A stretch of DNA of 64,000 bases from Candidatus Kapaibacterium sp. (GTDB lineage: Bacteria > Bacteroidota > Ignavibacteria > Kapaibacteriales > UBA7675). Location: positions 1-64,000 of the forward strand of contig JANQRB010000159.1 of assembly GCA_028284775.1 (NCBI GenBank), written 5' to 3'. Position numbers and translations under genes: made by a program. Positions 48,651-58,022 of the stretch are shown in pieces. The notes under the pieces are model-generated. The model did not search any database. It saw only the letters and a list, made by a program, of their open reading frames with translations, and was not told the DNA's origin. Each line of letters begins with the position of its first letter. Within the stretch, counting starts at the first letter, position 1.

Positions 48651-49460
48651 ATGAAGACAAATTCTGTCAGCCGTCCGGTATTCGCAGCTACTTTCTCTCT
48701 AAGGGGATTCGTTCTGACAATCCATTGCGTAGCGGAAACTCTAAGGACACAAGCGAATGACAACCTGAGATTCGAAAGCGGGAATCGGTCATGGTTCACG
48801 ATGCGAAGCGGTGAAATTCATTGCTCCGCCGCCTTGTTCAGGGCATCAGACGGCGACTCGGTCCCTGACAAGCTTCTTGCCAAACGTCAGGCCCACTACG
48901 GCAATGAGTCTGCTTCATTGCTGAAGAAGCAATGCGGCAATAGTGTAGGAGTTGAGACAATCGGCAAAGCCTGTACGGGCCGCCTGACTCCTTGGATAGG
49001 CGATAGCTGGACAGTGTCCGTATGCGACGCCTCGAGCGGGTTGACGACAGGAACGCAATGCAATGTGAATATTCCGCTTAAACTCGGTGCCGTAAACGAC
49101 CGTGCATTCAACGGGTTTCACACATGTATCGGCGAGTCGGTTCGGCTCGACGATCCAAACCAGGCGACCCGGACAAGCCAATTGACGGCGGCCTACGAAG
49201 GGCAGATTCGGCGAAGGCCGCAATCAGGGCCAGTGGCCAACATATCCGGGATCCCGTCACCGCTTCTATTGCGGCAAACGCCGCTGCCGAATACAGCTAC
49301 GCATGCTGTTCCGGTGATATCCACGACGGCATCTTCAACTCTAAGAAAGTTCGCGACTGCATTTCATTAACATCGCAGAAACGGTGCTGTCGATGGTGTG
49401 AAGATTTGGTAGTGATGGTGATGTGCAAACACAACATTCCGGTCGATTGTGCTCCCGTCC
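48651..49460 (+). pseudogene. Decayed member of the Cys-rich jelly-roll-like family
   Basis: Starts like the intact neighbours (MKTNSVSR plus hydrophobic leader) and still shows RSGEIHCS for QTGQIHRC, SGLTTGTQCNV for TGLTVGKRYNV, DRAFNGFHTCI for DFAFNGLQACV and YEGQIRRRP for YEAQIRRPP. Near 49215-49250 the frame shifts; the +1 frame then gives AAAEYSYACCSGDI and VRDCISLTSQ, matching AAEEFIYIGYFGNI and LQDCISFTPQ. The C-terminal domain is almost wholly deleted, leaving only VMCKHNIPVDCAP for VMCRKSILVDCDP. So it carries a frameshift, a large internal deletion and many substitutions. Confidence 0.8.
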
Positions 49461-49605
49461 AGCTGGTCGCAAGGCAATCAAGTGTTTCATGGCAATTGTC
49501 GACTATCCGATTCGCTTTCGAGCCGAAAGCCGGTGCATTCACAAGTGTCGGCACCCTTGCCGGGCTTATTCTCATCTATTCAATTAACTGATAAGGAATT
49601 ACGAC

Positions 49606-50823
49606 ATGCAATACAGCTCACGCGGGCACCGGACCCGGTTCCGCCCTTCAGCAGTTCACTTTGCCTTTATTCTCTCATTCACTCTGGCGACGCTTCCCAT
49701 TCAGACGCAGACGATTCTGAATCCCGATTTCGAACAGGAAAGTATCGGCACGCAGAATATGCAAACAGGCCAGATACATCGATGCCAGGACTGGATCCGA
49801 GCCTCGGGCGGCGATACCGACCCCGACTACTTTCATGTTGACTGTCAGGTAGCCTGTAACAATTTTAGCGCCGACGTACCACAAAATCAGCGTGGATATG
49901 CTGCGGATGCCAGTCTTAAGGAGGCTTATGCGGGTTGTCTGACACGTCATGTGGGCAACGGCTGGTATGAATACATTCGCGGACGAGTGACAGGCTTAAC
50001 GGTCGGCAAGCGATACAATGTTCAGTTCCAGGTTCGCCTGGGTCATGTGAGCGATTTTGCCTTTAACGGTTTGCAGGCATGTGTTACGGAACTGAACTGG
50101 CTTAACGACCCGAATCAGCCCAGCTGGACGGATCGTCTGCCGCTGCAATACGAAGCTCAGATTCGCCGCCCGCCCGGCGATTGGATCGACGACCCGAATC
50201 ATTGGTGGCTTGTCTCCGGCACCTTCGTCGCCAGCGCCGCTGAGGAATTCATTTATATCGGTTACTTTGGCAACATCAACGATAAGACAAACAATATTCA
50301 GCAACTGCAGGACTGCATCTCCTTCACGCCCCAGGAGCCCTGGACCCACTATTACGTTGACGAGCTCACGATTGCGGAAGCGGTTGAAGTTATGCCCGAC
50401 TGCTGTTCCAGCGGTCAGATCGAAATCGAAACTACCTCGACAGCAAACTGCTGCGTCGAAGTTAAATTGACCGACAACAATGTCGAAGGCGCGCCGACAC
50501 TCTGTCGTGTAGGCGGAGTTCGCGTCTCGGTCGACGAGAACTATCTCAGCCAGTTTTCACCGCCCACTTCGCGTTTGATTCGGACGAGCAGTACCAATTT
50601 ATGGGATGCAACGGTTAATGAAGACCTCGCAGCGGTGACATGGAGATTTCCTGCACATGGGCAGCATTTACCGGCAGGTCAGCCGACCGTCATGGGAGTC
50701 TTTTGTCTTAACAACCCATTGGCCGGCGCATTTTTCATTCCAATCGTGATTGAAATTCTGGCTGACGACGGCGTAACGGTTATGTGCCGAAAATCGATAC
50801 TTGTCGATTGCGACCCGGTGTAG
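49606..50823 (+). CDS. Cys-rich secreted jelly-roll-like protein, family copy 1
   Basis: 405 residues. Signal region 1-35 (FAFILSFTLATLPIQTQ). N-terminal domain 36-265: NPDFE...GQIHRCQDW, TDPDYFH, VPQNQRGY, YAGCLTRH, YEYIRGRVTGL, YNVQFQVRLGHVSDFAFNG. This is the layout of a beta-sandwich domain seen in many Bacteroidota surface proteins, often next to OmpA domains. C-terminal domain 275-405 is specific to this family: TANCCVEVKLTD, GGVRVSVDENYLSQFSPPTS, GVFCLNNPLAG and a closing ILVDCDPV. No T9SS tail is recognisable. At least 14 cysteines suggest disulfides outside the cytoplasm. Function unknown; a ligand-binding or structural role is inferred. Confidence 0.75.
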   Translation: MQYSSRGHRTRFRPSAVHFAFILSFTLATLPIQTQTILNPDFEQESIGTQNMQTGQIHRCQDWIRASGGDTDPDYFHVDCQVACNNFSADVPQNQRGYAADASLKEAYAGCLTRHVGNGWYEYIRGRVTGLTVGKRYNVQFQVRLGHVSDFAFNGLQACVTELNWLNDPNQPSWTDRLPLQYEAQIRRPPGDWIDDPNHWWLVSGTFVASAAEEFIYIGYFGNINDKTNNIQQLQDCISFTPQEPWTHYYVDELTIAEAVEVMPDCCSSGQIEIETTSTANCCVEVKLTDNNVEGAPTLCRVGGVRVSVDENYLSQFSPPTSRLIRTSSTNLWDATVNEDLAAVTWRFPAHGQHLPAGQPTVMGVFCLNNPLAGAFFIPIVIEILADDGVTVMCRKSILVDCDPV

Positions 50824-50972
50824 CGCTCAAAGTAGTTGATGCGTGATTCGGAGCAACATTGCTTTTAGGCCCCTCCAGAGTTAGCGGTTTATCTCAATAC
50901 GGACTTACAATCTCATGAGCGCTTTTTTTCCGACAAACACAACCAATTAATGAAAAATCAGAGAGTATTGCT

Positions 50973-52193
50973 ATGAGTAGATTTTTTCATCGAGCTGCTG
51001 GAACGGTATTTCGCGCGACGCAGCGCTGTATCCTGGCGGCTATGTTAATCCTGTGTTCAACAGGCATCTTAAACAGCCAGACGATTCACAATGCCGATTT
51101 CGAAGCCTGGCAACTGGATCCGATCAACATGCAGACTGGACAGATTTATCGCTGTCAGGACTGGATCAGAGTATCCGGGGGCAATACCGATCCCGACTAC
51201 TTTCATCGCCGCTGCCAGACGGCCTGCGGCAATGCCAGTGCCGGAATGCCGCAGAATCAGCGCGGCTTTGCCATGGACGTCAGTCTAAAGGATGGCTATG
51301 CCGGCTGCCTGACCCAGCACGACAACGGCGGCTGGTACGAGTACATCCGCGGAACAGTCAGCGGCTTAACGCCGGGCACCCGCTACAATGTCCGCTTTCA
51401 TGTTCGCTTAGGCGATGTCAGCGATCTCGCATTTAACGGTTTGCAGGCCTGTATCAGCGAACTGGACTGGCTGGCCGATCCGAACCAACCGACCTGGACG
51501 GGACGGCTGCCGCAGCAGTTCGATGCACAGATTCAGCGGCCGCCCGGTGATTGGGTCGCAGATCCTTCCTACTGGCATATCGTAAGCGGGTCATTCGTGG
51601 CAACTGCCGCGACCGAGTTCATCTATGTCGGTTACTTCGGCGACATTAATGACAATACGGCGAACCTCGTTCAACGCCGCGATTGTATCTCCTTCACGCC
51701 GCCGAATGACTGGACGCACTATTACGTCGACGAGTTTTCCATCAGTGAAAGCGTCGTCAGCCAGCCGGACTGTTGTGAAAGCGATCAGATCGTGATGGAA
51801 AGTACATCGACCGCCAATTGCTGCATCGAGTTGAAGTTGTCGGACGTTGATATTGAGTCACAGCAGGATTTATGCCGCATCGGGGGCGTCAGAATTTCGA
51901 TAGATGAGAATTATCTGAGTCAATTCTCGCCGCCGACATCGCGTTTAATTCGCACCGACAACACAAATCTTTGGGATGCAAGCGTCGCCGAGGAGTTGAC
52001 GGCCATTACCTGGCGCTTCCCCGTCCATGGCCAGCACCTGTTTCCCGGCGAGTCGGCAACAATGGGCGTCTTCTGTCTTAACAATCCGCTGGCCGGCGCT
52101 TTTTACATTCCGGTTGTGATCGAAATACTCGCCGACGACGGCGTAACGGTACTGTGTAAGAAAACCATCCTGGTCGACTGCGATCCGGTGTAA
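50973..52193 (+). CDS. Cys-rich secreted jelly-roll-like protein, family copy 2
   Basis: 406 residues with the same two-domain plan as the preceding copy, and colinear along the whole length. Leader contains LAAMLILCSTGILNSQ. Diagnostic blocks: QTGQIYRCQDWIRVSG, DPDYFHRRCQTACGN, WYEYIRGTVSGLTPG, then CCIELKLSDVD, GGVRISIDENYLSQFSPPTS and TILVDCDPV. The C-terminal domain is more conserved between copies than the N-terminal one. Starts 150 bases after copy 1; each copy has its own gap, so separate promoters are possible. Confidence 0.75.
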   Translation: MSRFFHRAAGTVFRATQRCILAAMLILCSTGILNSQTIHNADFEAWQLDPINMQTGQIYRCQDWIRVSGGNTDPDYFHRRCQTACGNASAGMPQNQRGFAMDVSLKDGYAGCLTQHDNGGWYEYIRGTVSGLTPGTRYNVRFHVRLGDVSDLAFNGLQACISELDWLADPNQPTWTGRLPQQFDAQIQRPPGDWVADPSYWHIVSGSFVATAATEFIYVGYFGDINDNTANLVQRRDCISFTPPNDWTHYYVDEFSISESVVSQPDCCESDQIVMESTSTANCCIELKLSDVDIESQQDLCRIGGVRISIDENYLSQFSPPTSRLIRTDNTNLWDASVAEELTAITWRFPVHGQHLFPGESATMGVFCLNNPLAGAFYIPVVIEILADDGVTVLCKKTILVDCDPV

Positions 52194-52331
52194 TAACGAG
52201 AGCGACAGCGGCCTCCTGAGCTATCTGCTTCAATTAATCCACGAGCCTGATGTTCAGTGTCTGAATGGTTGAAAATAGACCCGATAAGAGACAAGAACAT
52301 TTTAACATCCAAAAATCGAGAATACCCAAAA

Positions 52332-53549
52332 ATGAAGTCTTCAAGACAAAGGTCAGAGTATTTATCGTGCAAGCATTTCTTCCCCTTGTTGCTGATATTC
52401 ATGACAGTTCTTACGACTGCGGATCTTCAGGGGCAATTCATTTCCAACAGTCACTTTGAAAACTGGATCATCGACCCGGTCAACATGCAGACGGGTCAAA
52501 TTTTTCGCTGTCAGGATTGGATCAGAGTATCCAGCGGCGATACCGATCCTGACTACTTTCACAGAGACTGCCAGACGGTCTGCGGCAATGCGAGCGCCGA
52601 CGTTCCGCAGAATCAACGCGGCTTCGCCCTTGGCTTCGGTCACTCGCTGGCTTATGCAGGCGTCCTGACACGGCATATCGGCACAGGCTGGTATGAATAC
52701 ATTCGCGGGACCGTCACAGGGCTGACGATTGGAAAACGCTATAATGTTAGATTTTATGTCCACCTGGGACAGGTAAGTCACCTGGCTTTTAATGGCTTAC
52801 AGGCATGTATCACCGAGCTGGATTGGTTAAGCGATCCGAATCAGCTGGGCTGGACGGGTCAGCTGCCGCCGCAATATGAAGCGCAGATTCGCCGACCTCC
52901 CGGCCACTGGGTCGACGACCCCTCGGGATGGCATGAAGTGACCGGCTCTTTCGTCGCCAGCGCTGCGACCGAGTTTATCTATGTCGGCTACTTTGGCGAC
53001 ATAACCCAGGTTACTCCCAATACCGCTCCGCTTCGCAACTGCATCGCTCCACTCCTGCCCACCGAAATCTGGACTCATTATTACGTCGATGCATTTTCAA
53101 TCTCGGAGGCCGCCGAGAGCAGACCCGAATGCTGTATAGACGGTACGATTGAGCTTGAGACTAGCTCGACAGCGAATTGCTGCATCGAAGTGAAGCTCAC
53201 GGACCATTGGGAAAGCGGACCTGATCGCTGTGGCATAGGCGGGGTACGCGTGTCGATCGACGAAAACTATCTCAGTCAGTTTTCGCCGCCCACCTCACGC
53301 CTGATTCGCACCGACAACACCAGCTTGTGGGACGCAACGCTTGATGAGGAACTGACAGCCGTGACCTGGCGCGATCCGAACAATGACAGGGCGGTTCTGC
53401 CCGGTCAGACCAGGGTTATGGGCGTCTTCTGTCTTAACAATCCCCTGGCCGGCGCCTTTTATATCCCGGTTGTGATTGAAATACTGGGCAGAGACGGTGT
53501 AACAGTCATGTGTAAAAAAACAATCCTGGTCGACTGCGACCCGGTTTGA
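52332..53549 (+). CDS. Cys-rich secreted jelly-roll-like protein, family copy 3
   Basis: 405 residues from ATG 52332, whose product begins MKSSRQRSEYLSCKHFFPLL and carries a leader ending near LQGQ. The frame is open 25 codons further up to ATG 52257 without a leader. Blocks: QTGQIFRCQDWIRVSS, DPDYFHRDCQTVCGN, GFGHSLAYAGVLTRH (the Cys of YAGCL is lost here), WYEYIRGTVTGL, then CCIEVKLTDHW, GGVRVSIDENYLSQFSPPTS, TILVDCDPV. An insert around DITQVTPNTAPLRNCIAPLL differs from the sisters. Followed by a weak terminator. Confidence 0.75.
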   Translation: MKSSRQRSEYLSCKHFFPLLLIFMTVLTTADLQGQFISNSHFENWIIDPVNMQTGQIFRCQDWIRVSSGDTDPDYFHRDCQTVCGNASADVPQNQRGFALGFGHSLAYAGVLTRHIGTGWYEYIRGTVTGLTIGKRYNVRFYVHLGQVSHLAFNGLQACITELDWLSDPNQLGWTGQLPPQYEAQIRRPPGHWVDDPSGWHEVTGSFVASAATEFIYVGYFGDITQVTPNTAPLRNCIAPLLPTEIWTHYYVDAFSISEAAESRPECCIDGTIELETSSTANCCIEVKLTDHWESGPDRCGIGGVRVSIDENYLSQFSPPTSRLIRTDNTSLWDATLDEELTAVTWRDPNNDRAVLPGQTRVMGVFCLNNPLAGAFYIPVVIEILGRDGVTVMCKKTILVDCDPV

Positions 53550-53565
53550 TTTTGCTTAGTGCAGC

Positions 53566-53619
53566 AGAGCGCCTCGTCTGGTTGGAGGGCATTCAGTAGG
53601 GAAACCGGCGGGGCGCTCT
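53566..53619 (+). terminator. Possible terminator after jelly-roll family copy 3
   Basis: AGAGCGCC pairs with GGCGCTCT across a 38-nt loop and is followed by CTCTTTC. Long loop and mixed tail make it only a candidate. Confidence 0.4.
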
Positions 53620-53720
53620 CTCTTTCATAATCATGCGGCGGAGCAATATTTAACAAAGTATACAGGCTTTGTTCACCCGCTTCTCGCTTAACATTTCACC
53701 CCTTGTCCTTGAGGATTGGT

Positions 53721-54281
53721 ATGGCTGCTCTCCAATTGCCGGAGCGTAGGTGCAAGCGCTCATCGAGTTCAACAAGCGCTCTTGATTTGCGATGGTCGAT
53801 TGTGTGCGCGGTACTGCTTTTCACCGCGAGCATCGCGGCGACAACGGCGCAATTCGAATTTCCGCGAGTGAGCAAAGATTCATGGACGCAAACCAGGGAC
53901 GAGGCAGCTAAAAAGCGAGGAAGCGTAGGTGCCGCAAAGGCAGGCGATCATTCGACCAGCCGCATTGCTCAGCGCAATCCGGACAAAGAGCGCTGGGACT
54001 TAAGTCGCGAGATGGCGCTGATCCTCGAGTCGATGCGCTGCGTGCCGAATCCGGCGGGCGCTGCAACCGCGGTCGAACTGAAGCTTCTGCAGGATATTCA
54101 TATCGAGATCGAGGTATTTTCGGCGCGTGGCGCTTCGATGCGGCGTCTGGTGAACGATTGGCATCCACAGGGCATTCACCAAATTCACCTTGCGACGGAA
54201 GATTTGCAGAGCGGACTGTACCTGGTACAACTTTCCTGCGCTTATGGCAGGGCGACGGCACCGCTGGTCGTTAAACACTGA
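53721..54281 (+). CDS. Small secreted protein with T9SS tail
   Basis: 186 residues from ATG 53721 (GAGG upstream); the frame also opens at a TTG at 53703. A hydrophobic leader lies at about 25-42 (IVCAVLLFTASIAATTA). A low-complexity charged linker follows with no recognisable domain. From about residue 105 a T9SS type A tail is clear: CVPNPAGAATAVELKL, IEVFSARGASM and LQSGLYLVQLS. So the protein is almost only a sorting tail plus linker, either a minimal exported protein or a gene that lost its passenger domain. Confidence 0.72.
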   Translation: MAALQLPERRCKRSSSSTSALDLRWSIVCAVLLFTASIAATTAQFEFPRVSKDSWTQTRDEAAKKRGSVGAAKAGDHSTSRIAQRNPDKERWDLSREMALILESMRCVPNPAGAATAVELKLLQDIHIEIEVFSARGASMRRLVNDWHPQGIHQIHLATEDLQSGLYLVQLSCAYGRATAPLVVKH

Positions 54282-54317
54282 GAATGCCGCAATCGGGACT
54301 ATATTACCGTAGCCGGA

Positions 54318-54926
54318 CTAGCGAAACTCATACACGTAACCGATCTGCGCAATGAGCTGCGGGCTGCTGTAATCACCCGCACCGATGGACAGCCCGGCCT
54401 GCACAAAGAAACCGCTGAGGTTCATTAACCAGCCGAAGCCGAGGTAGTTCCAGTTGTTATTATCGACTACCAAACTTCCCAGAGCCCAAAAGAGTGAATG
54501 GTTGACATTCTCGTTGATGCTGAGCCGATGCAGCGCGTCGATCTCGAGACCGGCGAGGCCCCCGAAATAGGCGCCGGAAAAGCGCAGCCCGAAATCACCG
54601 AACCAATGGCCGTAGACAAGATTGAGTCCCGCGGGCGTCAGTAATGTAACGCCCAGAAAATCAAAGTGCGGCGATGCGCTCGGAGACTCGCTAAGCGGAT
54701 CAACGTTGAATTCAATCGAGCGGATCTGTGAACGCGGAACCACGATGAGCGCCCCTTCGCTCGTCTCAATCGTAAGCTGTTCGACGCTTGTTTCCTTGAT
54801 CGTGCCGATGTATTGTTCACCGCTCCTGGTGGTAATGCGGTCCTCGGCGGCGGCCGGCGCGGCCCAAGCGATCAGCACTATACACACAGCTAAAATCCAG
54901 TGCCCACCTGGTAAGTACGGTCTCAT
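54318..54926 (-). CDS. Outer-membrane protein with N-terminal Sm-like strand region
   Basis: 202 residues. Signal peptide 1-27 (VCIVLIAWAAPAAA). Residues 30-75 (ITTRSGEQYIGTIKETS, TIETSEGALIVVPRSQI) have the G-x-x-Y-x-G-x-I pattern of small Sm-like or SH3-like beta barrels. From 85 on the sequence alternates like an 8-strand outer-membrane barrel (YGHWFGDFGLRFSGAYFGG) and ends IGYVYEFR with the usual C-terminal aromatic. Similar hybrids are common hypothetical genes in the phylum. It is convergent with the small T9SS gene (36 bases). Confidence 0.65.
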   Translation of the reverse strand: MRPYLPGGHWILAVCIVLIAWAAPAAAEDRITTRSGEQYIGTIKETSVEQLTIETSEGALIVVPRSQIRSIEFNVDPLSESPSASPHFDFLGVTLLTPAGLNLVYGHWFGDFGLRFSGAYFGGLAGLEIDALHRLSINENVNHSLFWALGSLVVDNNNWNYLGFGWLMNLSGFFVQAGLSIGAGDYSSPQLIAQIGYVYEFR

Positions 54927-55207
54927 ATTTGCTCCGATAAAAATGGACGGGTATACTCAAAGCACAAAAGAAAACAGGACGGTCGGACCCGACAAGCGGC
55001 ATTGTATCAATGGTTGTTTTGACTGTACCGTATGCTTACCTGCAGCAATAAATGACAGCCTTTCGACGACGGACGCCGACGATTGACGAGAGAATAGCGC
55101 TGCTATGCAACATTTTTGTAAGTTGGAAACGCTTGTCAGGATGTTGAACACCTGCGGCGGGCCAGGCACGGTCTCCCGGCACTTATGCAGCTACAATTCG
55201 ATTAGCA

Positions 55208-56245
55208 GTGAGCACATCTTTTGTAACCCTCGGTGAAATTTTGCTGCGGCTGACGCCTCCCGGGCACGAACGTTTGAGCTGCGCGGATGAATTTCAGGCC
55301 TTTTTTGGCGGCAGCGAAGCCAATGTCGCCCTGTCGCTGGCGCAATTCGGAATGACGACGGATGTCGTCACACGCCTGCCGGATAATGATCTTGGCCACG
55401 CGGCATTGTCGATGCTGCGCTCCTATAAAGTCGGCACTCGCTATCTGAAGATGGAAGGCGAACGACTGGGAATCTACTTTCTGGAAACCGGCGCAGCGCA
55501 GCGCGGCAGCCGCGTACTCTACGACCGGCGGCATTCGGCCTTCAGCGGCATCGGCGCCACGACTTTTGACTGGAACAGCATTCTGCAAACGGCCCACTGG
55601 TTTCATTGGTCGGGTATCACGCCGGCACTCTCGATGGGCGCGGCGGCTGCCTGCCGCAATGCCATTCAGACGGCGCGACGGCTGGGACTGCGCCTTTCCT
55701 GTGATCTCAATTATCGCAGTAAGCTCTGGGACTGGGGACTCACGCCCGCCGAAGTGATGCCAAACCTCGTTAGCCAATGCGACCTGCTCATTGGCGATCC
55801 CCATACCTTTGCATCGATGTTTGCGTTGCCCTTTGAAGCCGGCCCTGACATTGCCGAAGCGCCGAGCGATGATGTCTGCGATGTTCTCTGCCGCCAGCTC
55901 CGGGAACGCTTCCCGCAGGCACGACATATCGCATTCAGTCTGCGCGGCTCTCACAGCGCCTCGCACAATTCCTGGTCGGGCATTCTCTGGCATTCGGGGA
56001 GGCTCTTCCGCTCCCGCAGGTACGCGATCAGCCCGATCGTCGATCGCATCGGCAGCGGCGACGCCTTCAGCGCGGGCCTCATCTATGGCCTGAACCGCTG
56101 GCCGGATGATAATCAGCGGGTGCTGGATTTTGCGGTAGCGGCATCCTGCCTTAAACATTCCATCCCCGGCGACTTCAACCGTGTTTCGGTTGCGGAGGTG
56201 GAAAAACTCATGAGTGGCGATGCCGACGGCCGCATAGAACGTTAA
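55208..56245 (+). CDS. kdgK: 2-keto-3-deoxygluconate kinase (PfkB family)
   Basis: 345 residues, cytoplasmic. PfkB/ribokinase fold: N-terminal GEILLRLTPPG, the FFGGSEANVALSLAQFG substrate-side motif, and the C-terminal DRIGSGDAFSAGLIYG motif with catalytic Asp285. The Y-F-L-E-T-G-A-A-Q-R and YDRRHSAFS blocks match KDG kinases. It phosphorylates 2-keto-3-deoxygluconate to KDPG. The start codon is GTG at 55208. It is followed 108 bases later by the KDPG aldolase, so the two genes cover the last two steps of uronate (pectin or alginate) breakdown. Isomerase and lyase genes are not in the window. Confidence 0.88.
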   Translation: MSTSFVTLGEILLRLTPPGHERLSCADEFQAFFGGSEANVALSLAQFGMTTDVVTRLPDNDLGHAALSMLRSYKVGTRYLKMEGERLGIYFLETGAAQRGSRVLYDRRHSAFSGIGATTFDWNSILQTAHWFHWSGITPALSMGAAAACRNAIQTARRLGLRLSCDLNYRSKLWDWGLTPAEVMPNLVSQCDLLIGDPHTFASMFALPFEAGPDIAEAPSDDVCDVLCRQLRERFPQARHIAFSLRGSHSASHNSWSGILWHSGRLFRSRRYAISPIVDRIGSGDAFSAGLIYGLNRWPDDNQRVLDFAVAASCLKHSIPGDFNRVSVAEVEKLMSGDADGRIER

Positions 56246-56353
56246 GGTCGGGCTGCTTGCAAGGTTGTACTACATCCGCTCGGCCCCTAGTGGCGGGACG
56301 ATGAATATCTGACGAAGAACGATAAGGCACGAACGAATTCAATTCGGTGAAGT

Positions 56354-57025
56354 ATGAATATTTCAAGGCTTCAAGTCGCCCAGACGATGATTGCAAACGG
56401 ACTGGTGCCCGTGTACAACCATCACGACCCGGAGCTCGCCAAGCAGGTAATGATGGCATGTTATCACGGAGGGGCGCGGCTGTTCGAATTCACGAACCGC
56501 GGCAATCATGCGCATGAAGTTTTTGGCATCCTGCACAAATTCGCGGCAGCGGAAGCGCCGGATTTGATTCTCGGAGCCGGCAGCATCGTGGATGAGGCGA
56601 CCGCTGCACTCTTCATTCAGCTCGGCGCTCGCTTTATTGTGTCACCGCAACTGAATCCGGCCATGGCGCGAGTCTGCAACCGGCGCAAGATACTCTGGCT
56701 GCCCGGCTGCGCCACGCCCAGCGAAATCGCGGCGGCGGAAGAGCTCGGCGCCGAGATCGTCAAGATATTTCCTGCCGCGCAGCTCGGCGGTCCTGATTTT
56801 GTTCGCGCCGTCCTGGCGCCCTGTCCCTGGTCTCATCTGATGCCGACGCGCGGTGTCGCCCCCACTGAAGCAAATTTGCGTGACTGGTTCGCGGCCGGCG
56901 TGGCATGCGTGGGCATGGGATCGAATCTGATTACGAAAGAAATTGAGCAACAGGGTAATTTCGCCGCGCTGGAACTGAAGGTCCGCCAGACACTGACGAT
57001 CATTACAGCTTGCCGCTCGCAGTAG
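56354..57025 (+). CDS. eda: 2-dehydro-3-deoxyphosphogluconate (KDPG) aldolase
   Basis: 223 residues, a class I aldolase TIM barrel. The Schiff-base Lys is Lys137 in EIVKIFPAAQLGG; the general acid/base Glu45 lies in LFEFTNRG, matching Glu45 of the E. coli enzyme. The phosphate site PTRGVAPTEANL is present. It splits KDPG into pyruvate and glyceraldehyde 3-phosphate. It partners the KDG kinase directly upstream. Usual length; start ATG 56354. Confidence 0.9.
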   Translation: MNISRLQVAQTMIANGLVPVYNHHDPELAKQVMMACYHGGARLFEFTNRGNHAHEVFGILHKFAAAEAPDLILGAGSIVDEATAALFIQLGARFIVSPQLNPAMARVCNRRKILWLPGCATPSEIAAAEELGAEIVKIFPAAQLGGPDFVRAVLAPCPWSHLMPTRGVAPTEANLRDWFAAGVACVGMGSNLITKEIEQQGNFAALELKVRQTLTIITACRSQ

Positions 57026-57181
57026 ACCCGGCGCCCCCAAAGGCGACCCGCGCTTTTCGCTGCCGAATTGTGAATTCATCTTCGCCGAAATCACCGACGG
57101 TAATCTCAGCAACGGGGTTTATCGGCCAACAGCGCCTTGCCTGACGATTTGTCGCTCCGCCCAGTCCCTGTGTTTGTGATG

Positions 57182-57751
57182 TTAATGCTTGTCGCCCTCG
57201 GAGCTCTCGGGACCGCGGCGCTTCTTCGCTGGTCGCTCCATCAATTCCTTTCTCTGCTGTGAAGGACTTGCGCCTGCACTACTAAAAAAACCACTGGCAA
57301 GCTCCTCCTCACTGATTTCCGTTGTATTCGCAAGCTGAACCAGCTGCTGCTGCGTTTCGTAAATCAACTTGTCCATCGCCTGCAATGACCGCTGCTGCAA
57401 AGCGCCTCTCTCCTCAGCCTCAATGCGAAAGAGCAGCATGCTGTTCAAGGCATTGCCGACCAGATCCAGTACTGTTCGCATGGTAGTCTGGAACGTTAGC
57501 ATCCTTTCTTTGATACGAAGGTTTTCTCTCGTACGAGCCAGACGATCGCGGCGCAGATCGAAGCTTAAGGCGGTCAGAACTACCACAAGAACAAGAATGA
57601 GCTCGTCGAGTTCATATGCTTCCATTTCGTGAAAAACTTCGGAAACTCTTTCAAAAAGATCCAAATCCAGCCAGATGGACAGGACAAGAAACAGCAAACT
57701 GAAGACAAGGGAAAGAAATGTAGACTTGAGGCGCCTGATGGTTTCGAACAT
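57182..57751 (-). CDS. Two-TM protein with DHp-like helices, no kinase domain
   Basis: 189 residues from ATG 57751 (MFETIRRLK); the frame extends upstream without a fitting start. Two transmembrane helices (about 10-30 and 47-65) are followed by a long helical pair, RTRENLRIKERMLTFQTTM and RTVLDLVGNALNSMLLFRIE, and a basic tail. The spacing recalls a histidine-kinase dimerisation domain, but the phospho-acceptor His is absent and no ATPase domain follows. Possibly a membrane sensor or a scaffold; function unknown. Isolated gene in convergent position to the KDPG aldolase. Confidence 0.55.
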   Translation of the reverse strand: MFETIRRLKSTFLSLVFSLLFLVLSIWLDLDLFERVSEVFHEMEAYELDELILVLVVVLTALSFDLRRDRLARTRENLRIKERMLTFQTTMRTVLDLVGNALNSMLLFRIEAEERGALQQRSLQAMDKLIYETQQQLVQLANTTEISEEELASGFFSSAGASPSQQRKELMERPAKKRRGPESSEGDKH

Positions 57752-58022
57752 TGTGGGATTCCGGGTTGAGCATTGGGTTTCCGACTTGGTTGCAATATAA
57801 CATCGGATATCAATGCAGACGCCAGGCTCGTTGCAATTTGTGGCTGTCGACTCACGCCTTGGCACCGGACGTGCAACAGGGACTGCATTCCCTGGATTCC
57901 AAACCGTTCACAGACATTGAAGGCATTCCGCCCTCTGCTTTGCAACACTCGCAAACAGCCGGACAACAGTATAATCGAGATAAAGTTCGTCCGGAAGCTT
58001 GAAGAACCTGGTCGCTTCCTGT

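Noticed and set aside
55202..56158. 318-codon minus-strand open frame opposite the KDG kinase
   Set aside because: Antisense shadow; the plus-strand product is an unmistakable PfkB kinase.
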